Position numbers and translations under genes: made by a program
Shown here: positions 23,268 through 30,397 of the stretch, one piece after another
Position numbering within the stretch: the first letter of the stretch is position 1
Layout: each line of letters opens with the position of its first letter
NCBI RefSeq assembly: GCF_001667585.1
Contig: NZ_LZJZ01000138.1
Location: forward strand, 1-33,770
Source of the DNA: Mycobacterium sp. E2733
GTDB taxonomy: Bacteria; Actinomycetota; Actinomycetes; Mycobacteriales; Mycobacteriaceae
DNA length: 33,770 bases
Direction of reading: 5' to 3'
The notes under the pieces: model-generated
Seen by the model: only the letters and a program-made list of their open reading frames with translations
Databases searched by the model: none
What the model was told of the DNA's origin: nothing

Positions 23268-24110
23268 ATGGCCAACGAGTCCCGGCTTGCGGACCGGAAC
23301 GGCGCGATCTCCGGGCTTGAGGGGGCGCGGCCCTACTACAAAGCAATCGGCGGCGAGGAAGCCGTTTTCAAGGCGGCGTACCGCCAGGGTCTGGCGCTCG
23401 TCCTGAAGGGACCGACGGGTTGCGGCAAGACCCGGTTCGTCGAGGCGATGGCCCACGACCTCGGCCGGCCGTTGATCACCGTCGCCTGTCATGACGACCT
23501 CACCACCGCGGACCTCGTCGGCCGGTATCTGCTGCAGGGTGACGAGACCGTGTGGGTGGACGGTCCGCTGACGCGCGCGGTGCGCGAGGGCGCGATCTGC
23601 TATCTCGACGAGGTGGTGGAGGCAAGGCAGGACACCACCGTGGTGCTGCATCCCCTCGCGGATCACCGGCGACAACTGCCGATCGAGCGACTGGGGGTCA
23701 CGCTCGACGCGGCGCCCGGTTTCGGCCTGGTGGTGTCCTACAACCCCGGTTACCAGAGCGTGCTGAAGGATCTCAAGGATTCGACCCGGCAGCGCATGGT
23801 TGCGATCGAATTCGATTTCCCCGCAGCCGATGTCGAAGAGGGGATCGTCGCACACGAGGCCGGCGTCGACGGTGCCACCGCCGCGGAGCTGGTCCGTTTC
23901 GGGCAAGCCATCCGCCGACTGGAAACCGGCGGGCTGCGCGAGGTCGCGTCGACCCGCGTGCTCATCGCCGCCGGCAGGCTGGTCGCGGAAGGGCTGACCA
24001 TGCGCGAGGCGGCTCGAGCCGCGATCGCGGGACCGCTCACCGACGACGTGACGGTGGGCAGGGCCCTGGGCGACATGATCGAGATCTATCTGGGCGGCGC
24101 GGGCGGATGA
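23268..24110 (+). CDS. MoxR-class AAA+ ATPase (CbbQ/NorQ type)
   Basis: A 280-residue single-domain AAA+ ATPase. Walker A is GPTGCGKT at residues 48-55; Walker B is ICYLDEV with Asp114-Glu115. VACHDDLTTADLVGRYLLQGDETVWVDGPLTRAVREGA is the highly typical CbbQ/NirQ/NorQ pore and substrate-loop segment, and SYNPGYQ is the sensor 1 region. A C-terminal helical domain follows. It should form a hexamer that works with the VWA protein encoded just upstream to remodel a target enzyme. The ATG at 23268 has AGAAGGGAAG directly upstream. It has its own copy of the shared promoter although the VWA gene precedes it, so the two subunits can be made independently. Confidence 0.9.
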   Translation: MANESRLADRNGAISGLEGARPYYKAIGGEEAVFKAAYRQGLALVLKGPTGCGKTRFVEAMAHDLGRPLITVACHDDLTTADLVGRYLLQGDETVWVDGPLTRAVREGAICYLDEVVEARQDTTVVLHPLADHRRQLPIERLGVTLDAAPGFGLVVSYNPGYQSVLKDLKDSTRQRMVAIEFDFPAADVEEGIVAHEAGVDGATAAELVRFGQAIRRLETGGLREVASTRVLIAAGRLVAEGLTMREAARAAIAGPLTDDVTVGRALGDMIEIYLGGAGG

Positions 24111-24139
24111 TTGACGCTACATACCGCCACCGCTAGTGT

Positions 24140-24168
24140 CTGAACAAATATTAGGTTTGTCATGAATC
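24140..24168 (+). promoter_or_regulatory. promoter-like region with shared operator motif (binding-protein operon)
   Basis: CTGAACAAATATTAGGTTTG starts at 24140 and agrees with the operator motif found at the other promoters. ACAAA and TTTGT (24144-24148, 24156-24160) form an inverted repeat. CTGAAC can serve as -35 with TGAATC 17 bases downstream as a weak -10. It lies upstream of the binding-protein, AveC-like, SDR and P450 genes. Confidence 0.55.
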
Positions 24169-24201
24169 GGCGCGCGTGAAATCCGTCACCCGGGAGGTCA
24201 G

Positions 24202-25314
24202 ATGTCCTACGAAAGCAGCGCTGAGCCGATCAAGGTCGGCTACCTGATGGACTTCACGCTGCCACCGGGATTCCCGGAAGAATTGATGGCGAGTTTCACG
24301 CGGTGCTTCGACCTCATCTTCGAAGAAGCCGTCGAACAGGGCCTGATCGATCGACCCGTGCAAATGATCTACCGCGAGGTGGAGGGCCTACCCAAGGGTT
24401 CGGTCAAGGCCGTGATCGACGCGTTCGGCGAGCTCGTCGACGAGGGCTGCCTGGTGGTGTTCGGGCCGCACATCACCGACAACTGCGTGCCGACCCGCGA
24501 GGCGATCGAGGAGCGGTTCAAGGTACCGGCGATCAGCGTCACCGGCACCGATGACTGGCTGGGCGAATGGACCTTCGCCTTCCCGCAGGGCTCGATGACC
24601 GACGAGCCGATCTTCATCGCCGATCTCGTCGCCAAACGAGGCCTCTCCGAGATCGGAGTCCTCGTGGAGCAGAACCTGATCGGCGAAAGCTACCTGAAGA
24701 ACCTGCGAACCGCATGCCGGCGCAAGGGGATTCGCATCGTCGCGGAGGCGGCGATCGCGCAGACCGCGCAAGACATCAACGAGGCCGTGCGCACCCTGCA
24801 CGAAGCCAAGTCCGAGGCGATCGTGCACCTAGGCTTCGGCTTCGGCATCGTGTTCATCAACCCCGCGCTGGAAGCCGTCGACTGGGATCCACCGCGATTC
24901 ACCACCACGGCTTTCCAGAACGCCTGGGTGAACCCCATCATGTGGAACGCGTTCATGGGCTGGGTAGGGGTCGACCAGTACGACGAGGAGAACCGGCTCG
25001 GCCAGGACTTCCTCGACCGGTACGCGATGAAATACGGCGGCAGCCGTCCCGGATACTGCGTATCGGTGGTCAACCGTGACGTTGCCGCCACACTCGTCCG
25101 TGCCTTTGCCGACGCCCACCCACTCAGCCCGCGCGGCGTCAAAGAGGCATTGGAGCGGGTGAAGATGATGCCCGCCGCCTCGGGCGCCCCCGGCACTCGT
25201 GTCTCCTTCGGGAAATGGACCCGCCGCGCCTGGATGGGCGCCGGCTATCTGGTGGCGCGGATGCTCGATGCCGACGGCACCAACTCGCGTCTCATCGATC
25301 GCTTCGGAGATTGA
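24202..25314 (+). CDS. type 1 periplasmic-binding-fold protein without signal peptide
   Basis: A 370-residue protein of the Leu/Ile/Val-binding (Peripla_BP_6/AmiC-like) fold: IKVGYLMDFTLPPG at the start, VVFGPHITDNCVPTREAIEE and VPAISVTGTDDW in lobe 1, and IGVLVEQNLIGESYLKNLRTACRRKGIRIV at the lobe 2 entry. A perfect GGGAGG six bases before the ATG fixes the start, and no signal peptide or lipobox precedes the fold. No permease or ABC ATPase gene is adjacent. It is therefore more likely a cytosolic sensor or ligand carrier, like AmiC, than an ABC transporter subunit. It is the first gene of an operon with the AveC-like, SDR and P450 genes. Confidence 0.82.
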   Translation: MSYESSAEPIKVGYLMDFTLPPGFPEELMASFTRCFDLIFEEAVEQGLIDRPVQMIYREVEGLPKGSVKAVIDAFGELVDEGCLVVFGPHITDNCVPTREAIEERFKVPAISVTGTDDWLGEWTFAFPQGSMTDEPIFIADLVAKRGLSEIGVLVEQNLIGESYLKNLRTACRRKGIRIVAEAAIAQTAQDINEAVRTLHEAKSEAIVHLGFGFGIVFINPALEAVDWDPPRFTTTAFQNAWVNPIMWNAFMGWVGVDQYDEENRLGQDFLDRYAMKYGGSRPGYCVSVVNRDVAATLVRAFADAHPLSPRGVKEALERVKMMPAASGAPGTRVSFGKWTRRAWMGAGYLVARMLDADGTNSRLIDRFGD

Positions 25315-25323
25315 GGCAAAGAC

Positions 25324-26466
25324 ATGAGCACTGACCAATCCATACCGCCTGCGGCACAGGAAAAACCGGCATCTCCGCGGCGTAGGGAGAAGCGCGGATG
25401 GGGCGGCTGGATCGCCGGTGCCGCACTCGCCGCGTTCGTGCTCTTCTTCATCGCGAACTGCCGCGTCGCCCTCGACCCGCGCGTGGCCAATCCGAACGTG
25501 CAAGGCCGTCCGCGCCCGGTGAGGTTCATCTTCGGCCTGGACTACATCACGTTCCTGCACATTTCCACCGTCATCATGCTGCTCGTCCTGCTCGTGGTGT
25601 TCATCAGGGGCTGGCGCCGCAACCCGGGCAGCCCGGTGATGCTGATGTTCCTGTGCACCACGCTGATCGTCTGGCAGGACCCGATCATGAACTGGGCCCC
25701 GTTCGCGGTGTACAACCCCGACCTCATCCACTGGCCGGAGTCCTGGCCGCTGGTGTCGCTGTCGCCGACCGTTGAGCCGTTCGTGGTATTCGGCTACGTC
25801 ACTTTCTATTTCGGACCCTACTTCCCGGCGATCTGGATCCTGCGCAAGCTGCAGGCCAAGTACGGTCCGACGGCGTTCGTGTCGCGGCACCCGTTGGTCA
25901 GCCTGGGTCTGCTGACCTGTGCGATCGGCTTCGTCTTCGACGCCTGGCTGGAGATCCAGCTCGTCCACATGGGCATGTACATCTATTCCCAGGTGATTCC
26001 GTGGGGCTCGGTGTTCACCGGCACGACGTTCCAGTTCCCGCTGATCTGGGAGTCGTTCTCGGTGACATTCGTGATGGTCCCCGCGGCCATACTCTGCTAC
26101 CGCGACGACACCGGCAAATCGGTGGCCGAGAAGCTGGCCGCGAAGGCCAGGATCTTCCCGACGCGCCCGGTGCTGGGCACGTTCCTGGTGATGTTCGCCA
26201 TCATCAACGTGTCCTACTTCGCCTACGGGGCATGGTTCGCCGTCATCAAGGCCACCAAGGCGGCGACGTCCGTTGCCTGCCCATGGCCTTACCCGGAAGC
26301 CAAAGTCTATGACCCGCAGGGCTTCTACGAGAAGGCCGGTGCGGAAGGCCCATACTCGGTGGGCATCTGGTCGACCTGGATGAGCGGCCAGCCGAACGGG
26401 CGGCCGCACGTCGATCCGCCACCGCCGGGTGTAGGCGCCTGCGCAACTCCGAGCGCGCATGGCTGA
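25324..26466 (+). CDS. AveC-like (spirocyclase-family) membrane protein
   Basis: A 380-residue membrane protein with six or seven hydrophobic helices: WIAGAALAAFVLFFIANC after a charged N-terminus, then ITFLHISTVIMLLVLLVVFI, VMLMFLCTTLIVW, PLVSLGLLTCAIGFVFDAW and VLGTFLVMFAIINVSYFAYG among others. The motifs IVWQDPIMNW, DAWLEIQLVHMGMYIYSQVIP and FQFPLIWESF are what I recognise from AveC-like proteins. Avermectin AveC shapes the spiroketal ring. Mycobacterial relatives occur near P450 and mce genes and have no proven reaction. The end overlaps the next SDR gene by eight bases. Membrane placement suggests it acts on a hydrophobic substrate within the bilayer. Confidence 0.75.
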   Translation: MSTDQSIPPAAQEKPASPRRREKRGWGGWIAGAALAAFVLFFIANCRVALDPRVANPNVQGRPRPVRFIFGLDYITFLHISTVIMLLVLLVVFIRGWRRNPGSPVMLMFLCTTLIVWQDPIMNWAPFAVYNPDLIHWPESWPLVSLSPTVEPFVVFGYVTFYFGPYFPAIWILRKLQAKYGPTAFVSRHPLVSLGLLTCAIGFVFDAWLEIQLVHMGMYIYSQVIPWGSVFTGTTFQFPLIWESFSVTFVMVPAAILCYRDDTGKSVAEKLAAKARIFPTRPVLGTFLVMFAIINVSYFAYGAWFAVIKATKAATSVACPWPYPEAKVYDPQGFYEKAGAEGPYSVGIWSTWMSGQPNGRPHVDPPPPGVGACATPSAHG

Positions 26467-27451
26467 TCCGCGCGCCGTCGTCATCACCGGGGCGTCCCGC
26501 GGCCTGGGGTTCGCCTCGGCCGTGCGCCTCTACCGCGAAGGCTGGCGCGTGGTGGCCGCCATGCGAACACCCGAGCGCGCCCTCCCGTTGCTACGGGACG
26601 CGACGGGGGCGATCCCAGACGACGACAGGCTGATCGGTGTGCAACTCGACCTGACGGACCAACCGTCGGTGTCCGCGGCGGCCAAGGCCATCGAAGAAGC
26701 CGTCGGCGCACCTTATGCATTGGTGCACAACGCCGGGATCTCCGCAGCCGGGATGGTCGAGGAGTCCGATATGGCGCTGTGGGAGCGAATGATTGCCACC
26801 AGCGTCCTGGGCCCCGTCGCGCTCACCCAGGCTCTGTTGCCGTCGATGCGGGCGGCCGGCCAAGGGCGGATCGTCCTGGTGTCCAGCGCTGCCGGTGTGC
26901 GGGGCCAACCCGCCACCGCACCGTATTCGGCGGCCAAGGGGGCGCTGGAGCGGTGGGGGGAATCGATGGCGTGCGAGATCGCGCCGTTCGGTCTCGGTGT
27001 CACCGTCCTGGTGGCCGGCATGTACGACACCGAGATCATCACGGACGCGGGGACCACCGACAATCGCGACTTCGGCGGCCCGTACGCCCGGCTGCACAAC
27101 ACCATGAACAGCCGGGGCAGGGCGGCGATGAAACTCGCCAGGCCGCCCGAGCGGTTCACCGACGGCCTGCTCAAGGCGCTGGATGACCGGGTGCCGTTCC
27201 GCCGCCGCGGTATCGGCGCCGATGCCTCGATGTTGCTGGCCGCCAACAGGATCCTGCCGGCTTCGGGCATGCACCACGTGTCGCGGATCGTGCTGGGCAT
27301 ACCCAGACAGGGTTCGATGCGGGACGGGGCGTGGCCTTTGACGGGTGGCCAAAAGGCGATGGTGCTTGCCGCGCGGGTGCTACCGCAGCCGGTACTACAG
27401 CGCTTGGCCGCCCTTGCGGCCAAGCGCCGCACGGGGAGTGAGGGGAAATAA
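26459..27451 (+). CDS. short-chain dehydrogenase/reductase
   Basis: A 330-residue classical SDR. The cofactor site is VVITGASRGLGFASAVRLYREG, then VVAAMRTPERALPLL with an arginine typical of NADP preference. VHNAGISAAG is the NNAG equivalent; the catalytic Ser is in RIVLVSSAAGVRG and the Tyr-Lys pair in PYSAAKGALERWGE. A C-terminal extension of about 90 residues includes a hydrophobic basic tail that may touch the membrane. The ATG lies inside the end of the AveC-like gene, and its TAA shares a base with the P450 ATG (TAATG at 27449-27453), so the three genes are translationally coupled. It may oxidise the alcohol made by the P450, or an upstream hydroxyl (inference). Confidence 0.88.
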   Translation: MADPRAVVITGASRGLGFASAVRLYREGWRVVAAMRTPERALPLLRDATGAIPDDDRLIGVQLDLTDQPSVSAAAKAIEEAVGAPYALVHNAGISAAGMVEESDMALWERMIATSVLGPVALTQALLPSMRAAGQGRIVLVSSAAGVRGQPATAPYSAAKGALERWGESMACEIAPFGLGVTVLVAGMYDTEIITDAGTTDNRDFGGPYARLHNTMNSRGRAAMKLARPPERFTDGLLKALDDRVPFRRRGIGADASMLLAANRILPASGMHHVSRIVLGIPRQGSMRDGAWPLTGGQKAMVLAARVLPQPVLQRLAALAAKRRTGSEGK

Positions 27452-28665
27452 TGGAACAGCTTTTCGACGACCTGGAGGACTTCGGCGCCTTCGACGACGC
27501 GGTCTCCGGCGATGTGCGCGACCCGTACACCGAACTGGCGCGGCTGCGCCGCGAGGAGCCCATCCAGCGCCTGGATGTCTCCGGCATGCCGCACGAGGAA
27601 TCCAAACCGGTTTTCATCGTCTACCGCCACGAAGAAGCCCAGCAGATGCTGCGCGACAACGAGACGTTCTCGTCGGCGGCCGTCATCGCGGCGTTCGGCC
27701 CGGTATTGGGGGAGCGCGTCATGCTGGGTATGGACGAACCGGTGCATGGCCGGCTGCGGTCACTGGTGTCAAAGGCGTTCTCGCAGAAGGCATTGGCGCG
27801 CTGGGAAGACGAGTTGGTCGGGCGGGTGGCGAACAACCTGATCGACAAGTTCGCGGCGAACGGCAAGGCGGATCTGGTCAAGGAATTCACCTTCGACTAC
27901 CCGAGTCAGATCATCGCGGGTCTGCTGGGCCTGCCGGAGGAGGACTATCCCCAGTTCCAGCGGTGGTCGATCTCGCTGCTGAGTTGGATCTTGAATCCCG
28001 AACGCGGCCTTGCCGCGTCGGCCGCGCTTTGCGACTACTTCGCGCCCATCTTGCAGGCCCGCCGCGCCGAACCCAAGGATGATCTGATCAGCGCGCTGGC
28101 CGAGGCGGAGATCGACGGCGAGAAACTGGCAGACGAAGAGATCTACTCGTTCTTGCGGTTGCTGCTGCCCGCCGGAGTGGAGACGACATACCGGGCGCTG
28201 GGCAGCCTGCTGCTCGCGCTGCTGTCGGATCCCGCGCAGCTGGACGCCATCCGCGCGGACCGGTCGCTGCTGCCGCAGGCGATCGAGGAGGGTGTGCGGT
28301 GGGAACCACCCCTGCTGACCATCACCCGGGTGGCCACCCGCGACACCGAACTCGGTGGGGTGCCGATACCGGCCGGCTCGACGGTGATGCCGATGCTGGG
28401 CTCCGCCAACCGGCAGGAGGATCGCTACCCCGACCCGGACACGTTCGACATCTTCAGGCAGGCCAGGGCGCACCTGGGCTGGGGGCACGGCGTGCACGTC
28501 TGCCTCGGCATGCACCTGGCGCGGCTGGAAATGCGCACCGCTATCAACCTTTTGCTCGACCGGCTGCCCAACCTGCGGCTGGATCCCGCCGCGGACGATC
28601 CGCACATCCGCGGGCAGGTTTTCCGCTCACCCACGTCGGTGCCGGTGCTGTTCGACCCCCAATAA
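27451..28665 (+). CDS. cytochrome P450
   Basis: A 404-residue soluble bacterial P450. The I-helix oxygen-activation motif is PAGVETTYRA, the K-helix ExxR is EEGVRWE, and the haem-binding loop is LGWGHGVHVCLGMHLARLE with Cys351 as the iron ligand. The usual first Phe of that loop (FGxGxHxCxG) is a Trp here. It hydroxylates a substrate using electrons from a ferredoxin; no ferredoxin or reductase gene is in the window, so these come from elsewhere. It follows the SDR without a gap, and an aldehyde dehydrogenase follows after 91 bases. The order P450, SDR, aldehyde dehydrogenase would fit terminal or side-chain oxidation to an acid. I cannot assign a CYP family. Confidence 0.93.
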   Translation: MEQLFDDLEDFGAFDDAVSGDVRDPYTELARLRREEPIQRLDVSGMPHEESKPVFIVYRHEEAQQMLRDNETFSSAAVIAAFGPVLGERVMLGMDEPVHGRLRSLVSKAFSQKALARWEDELVGRVANNLIDKFAANGKADLVKEFTFDYPSQIIAGLLGLPEEDYPQFQRWSISLLSWILNPERGLAASAALCDYFAPILQARRAEPKDDLISALAEAEIDGEKLADEEIYSFLRLLLPAGVETTYRALGSLLLALLSDPAQLDAIRADRSLLPQAIEEGVRWEPPLLTITRVATRDTELGGVPIPAGSTVMPMLGSANRQEDRYPDPDTFDIFRQARAHLGWGHGVHVCLGMHLARLEMRTAINLLLDRLPNLRLDPAADDPHIRGQVFRSPTSVPVLFDPQ

Positions 28666-28756
28666 CCGGCCCCGGCAAGCGTTGGACCTTGCCAATCGGC
28701 TAGTTTCCGGTAAGGCTCTCCGTAGCCCCTGAACGACTCAGAAGAGAGTGACAAAC
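28666..28756 (+). promoter_or_regulatory. hairpin and possible promoter upstream of the aldehyde dehydrogenase gene
   Basis: GGCAAG and CTTGCC (28674-28679, 28688-28693) form a 6-bp hairpin just after the P450 stop. TTGCCA and TAAGGC, 16 bases apart, could be a weak promoter. The shared operator motif is not present here, so the aldehyde dehydrogenase gene may be read through or controlled separately. Confidence 0.3.
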
Positions 28757-30241
28757 ATGACCGAGGCTGTAAAGGTCCGCTTCGAGCCCAAGATGATGAT
28801 CGACGGCAAGCTCGTCGACGGGCAAGCCGGCACCTTCACCAACATCAACCCGGCGACCGAGGAGCCGCTCGGGGAGGTCGCTGACGCCTCCAAGGAGGAC
28901 ATGCACCGGGCCATCGACGCCGCCCGACGTGCCTTCGACGAGAGCGACTGGTCCACCAACCGGGAGCTGCGGAAGCGCTGCCTGCTGCAGCTGCACGAGG
29001 CGATCGAGTCGGAAAAGGAAGAGCTGCGCGAGGAGCTCATCCTGGAGGTGGGCTCGCCCCGGGCCATCACGTTCGGCCCGCAGCTGGACGCCCCACTCGA
29101 AGACGGGCTGAAGTACCCCGCCAGGCTGATCGACGAGTACGCCTGGGAAACCGACTTGGGTGACAAGGTGATCAGCCTGACCGGCACGCTGACCACCCGC
29201 AAGGTCTGGCGCGAGCCGGTGGGCGTGGTCGGCGCCATCGTGCCGTGGAACTTCCCCTTCGAGGTGACCCTCAACAAGCTCGGCCAGGCGCTCGGCACCG
29301 GAAACACCGTGGTGCTCAAGCCCGCGCCGAACACCCCGTTCAACGCCACCCGGCTGGGCCGGTTGATCGCCGAGAAGACCGACATCCCCGCGGGCGTCGT
29401 GAACGTCGTCACCGCGTCGGATCACTTCGTGGGCGAGGAGCTCACGCTGTCGCCGAAGGTGGACCTGATCTCGTTCACCGGCTCGACCGTGGTCGGGCAG
29501 CGAATCATGGAAAAGGGCGCGGCCACCATGAAGCGTCTTTTCCTGGAGCTAGGCGGCAAGTCGGCCACCATCGTCTTGGAGGACGCCGATTTCGGGATGG
29601 CATGCGCGATCGGCATCGCGCCGTGCATGCACGCCGGGCAGGGCTGTGCGAACCCGACCCGGATGCTGTTGCCGCGGTCCCGTTACGACGAGGGTGTCGA
29701 GATTCTGAAGGGTATCTACGAGAACGTCACGTGCGGCGACCCGCAGGATCCCGGAACGCTGTGCGGGCCGGTGATTTCGGAGGTACAGCGCAACCGCGTG
29801 ATGGGCTACATCCGCAAGGGCGTCGAGGAGGGCGCCACCGCGCTGGTCGGCGGGCCGGACGCCCCCACCGGCTTTGACAAGGGATTCTTCGTCAGGCCAA
29901 CGCTTTTCACCGACGTCGACAACTCCATGACAATCGCGCAGGAGGAGATCTTCGGCCCGGTGCTGGCAGTCATCCCGTTCGACGACGAGGAGGACGCGAT
30001 CCGGATCGCCAACGACAGCAAGTACGGGCTGGCGGGCAACGTCATGTCGGGCTCGCTGGAGCGCTCGCTGGCGGTGGCGCGCCGGATCCGGGCCGGCTTC
30101 ATGGGCGTCAACGGCGGCGCACCGTACGGCGCCGACACCCCGTTCGGGGGGTACAAGTACAGCGGGGTGGGCCGCCAAAACGGTGTCGCCGGGTTCGACC
30201 AGTACACCGAGATCAAATCGGTCGGCTATCCCGCCGGCTGA
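28757..30241 (+). CDS. aldehyde dehydrogenase, NAD(P)-dependent
   Basis: A 494-residue ALDH-superfamily enzyme, standard length. Conserved parts are VVGAIVPWNFPFEVTLNKLG, ISFTGSTVVGQRI, the general base Glu264 in FLELGGKSATIV, the catalytic Cys297 in GQGCANPTRM, and EEIFGPVLAVIPF. It oxidises an aldehyde to the acid through a thiohemiacetal. The ATG at 28757 is preferred to the GTG three codons upstream because the purine-rich GAAGAGAG has correct spacing to it. It follows the P450 gene on the same strand, which fits an alcohol-aldehyde-acid sequence; the acid could then be CoA-activated for the FadE/SDR enzymes. It converges on mceF. Confidence 0.93.
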   Translation: MTEAVKVRFEPKMMIDGKLVDGQAGTFTNINPATEEPLGEVADASKEDMHRAIDAARRAFDESDWSTNRELRKRCLLQLHEAIESEKEELREELILEVGSPRAITFGPQLDAPLEDGLKYPARLIDEYAWETDLGDKVISLTGTLTTRKVWREPVGVVGAIVPWNFPFEVTLNKLGQALGTGNTVVLKPAPNTPFNATRLGRLIAEKTDIPAGVVNVVTASDHFVGEELTLSPKVDLISFTGSTVVGQRIMEKGAATMKRLFLELGGKSATIVLEDADFGMACAIGIAPCMHAGQGCANPTRMLLPRSRYDEGVEILKGIYENVTCGDPQDPGTLCGPVISEVQRNRVMGYIRKGVEEGATALVGGPDAPTGFDKGFFVRPTLFTDVDNSMTIAQEEIFGPVLAVIPFDDEEDAIRIANDSKYGLAGNVMSGSLERSLAVARRIRAGFMGVNGGAPYGADTPFGGYKYSGVGRQNGVAGFDQYTEIKSVGYPAG

Positions 30242-30397
30242 GCCCTGACGGTCAGTCGAAAGTCGCAGGCGAGCGTCGGGCTTATGAACGGCACAGGCGG
30301 GACCGGCTGAGGTCACCGTCGTCTAGCCTCAGTTGAAAAGTGCTGTAAACAAGCAAGATTGAATGTCTCATGGACGGGACGCTGGTGTCGGCGGGCT
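30241..30397. terminator. convergent intergenic region with weak hairpin
   Basis: AGCCCTGACG (30241-30250) can pair with CGTCGGGCT (30274-30282) as a stem with one bulge, a possible terminator for the aldehyde dehydrogenase gene. The rest, up to the mceF stop at 30398, is slightly AT-richer (around 30330-30365) and shows no gene or recognisable element. Confidence 0.35.

Noticed and set aside
24829..26487. Long minus-strand frame opposite the binding-protein and AveC-like genes
   Set aside because: His/Arg/Glu-rich shadow with no family features; the plus-strand genes have clear folds and ribosome binding sites.
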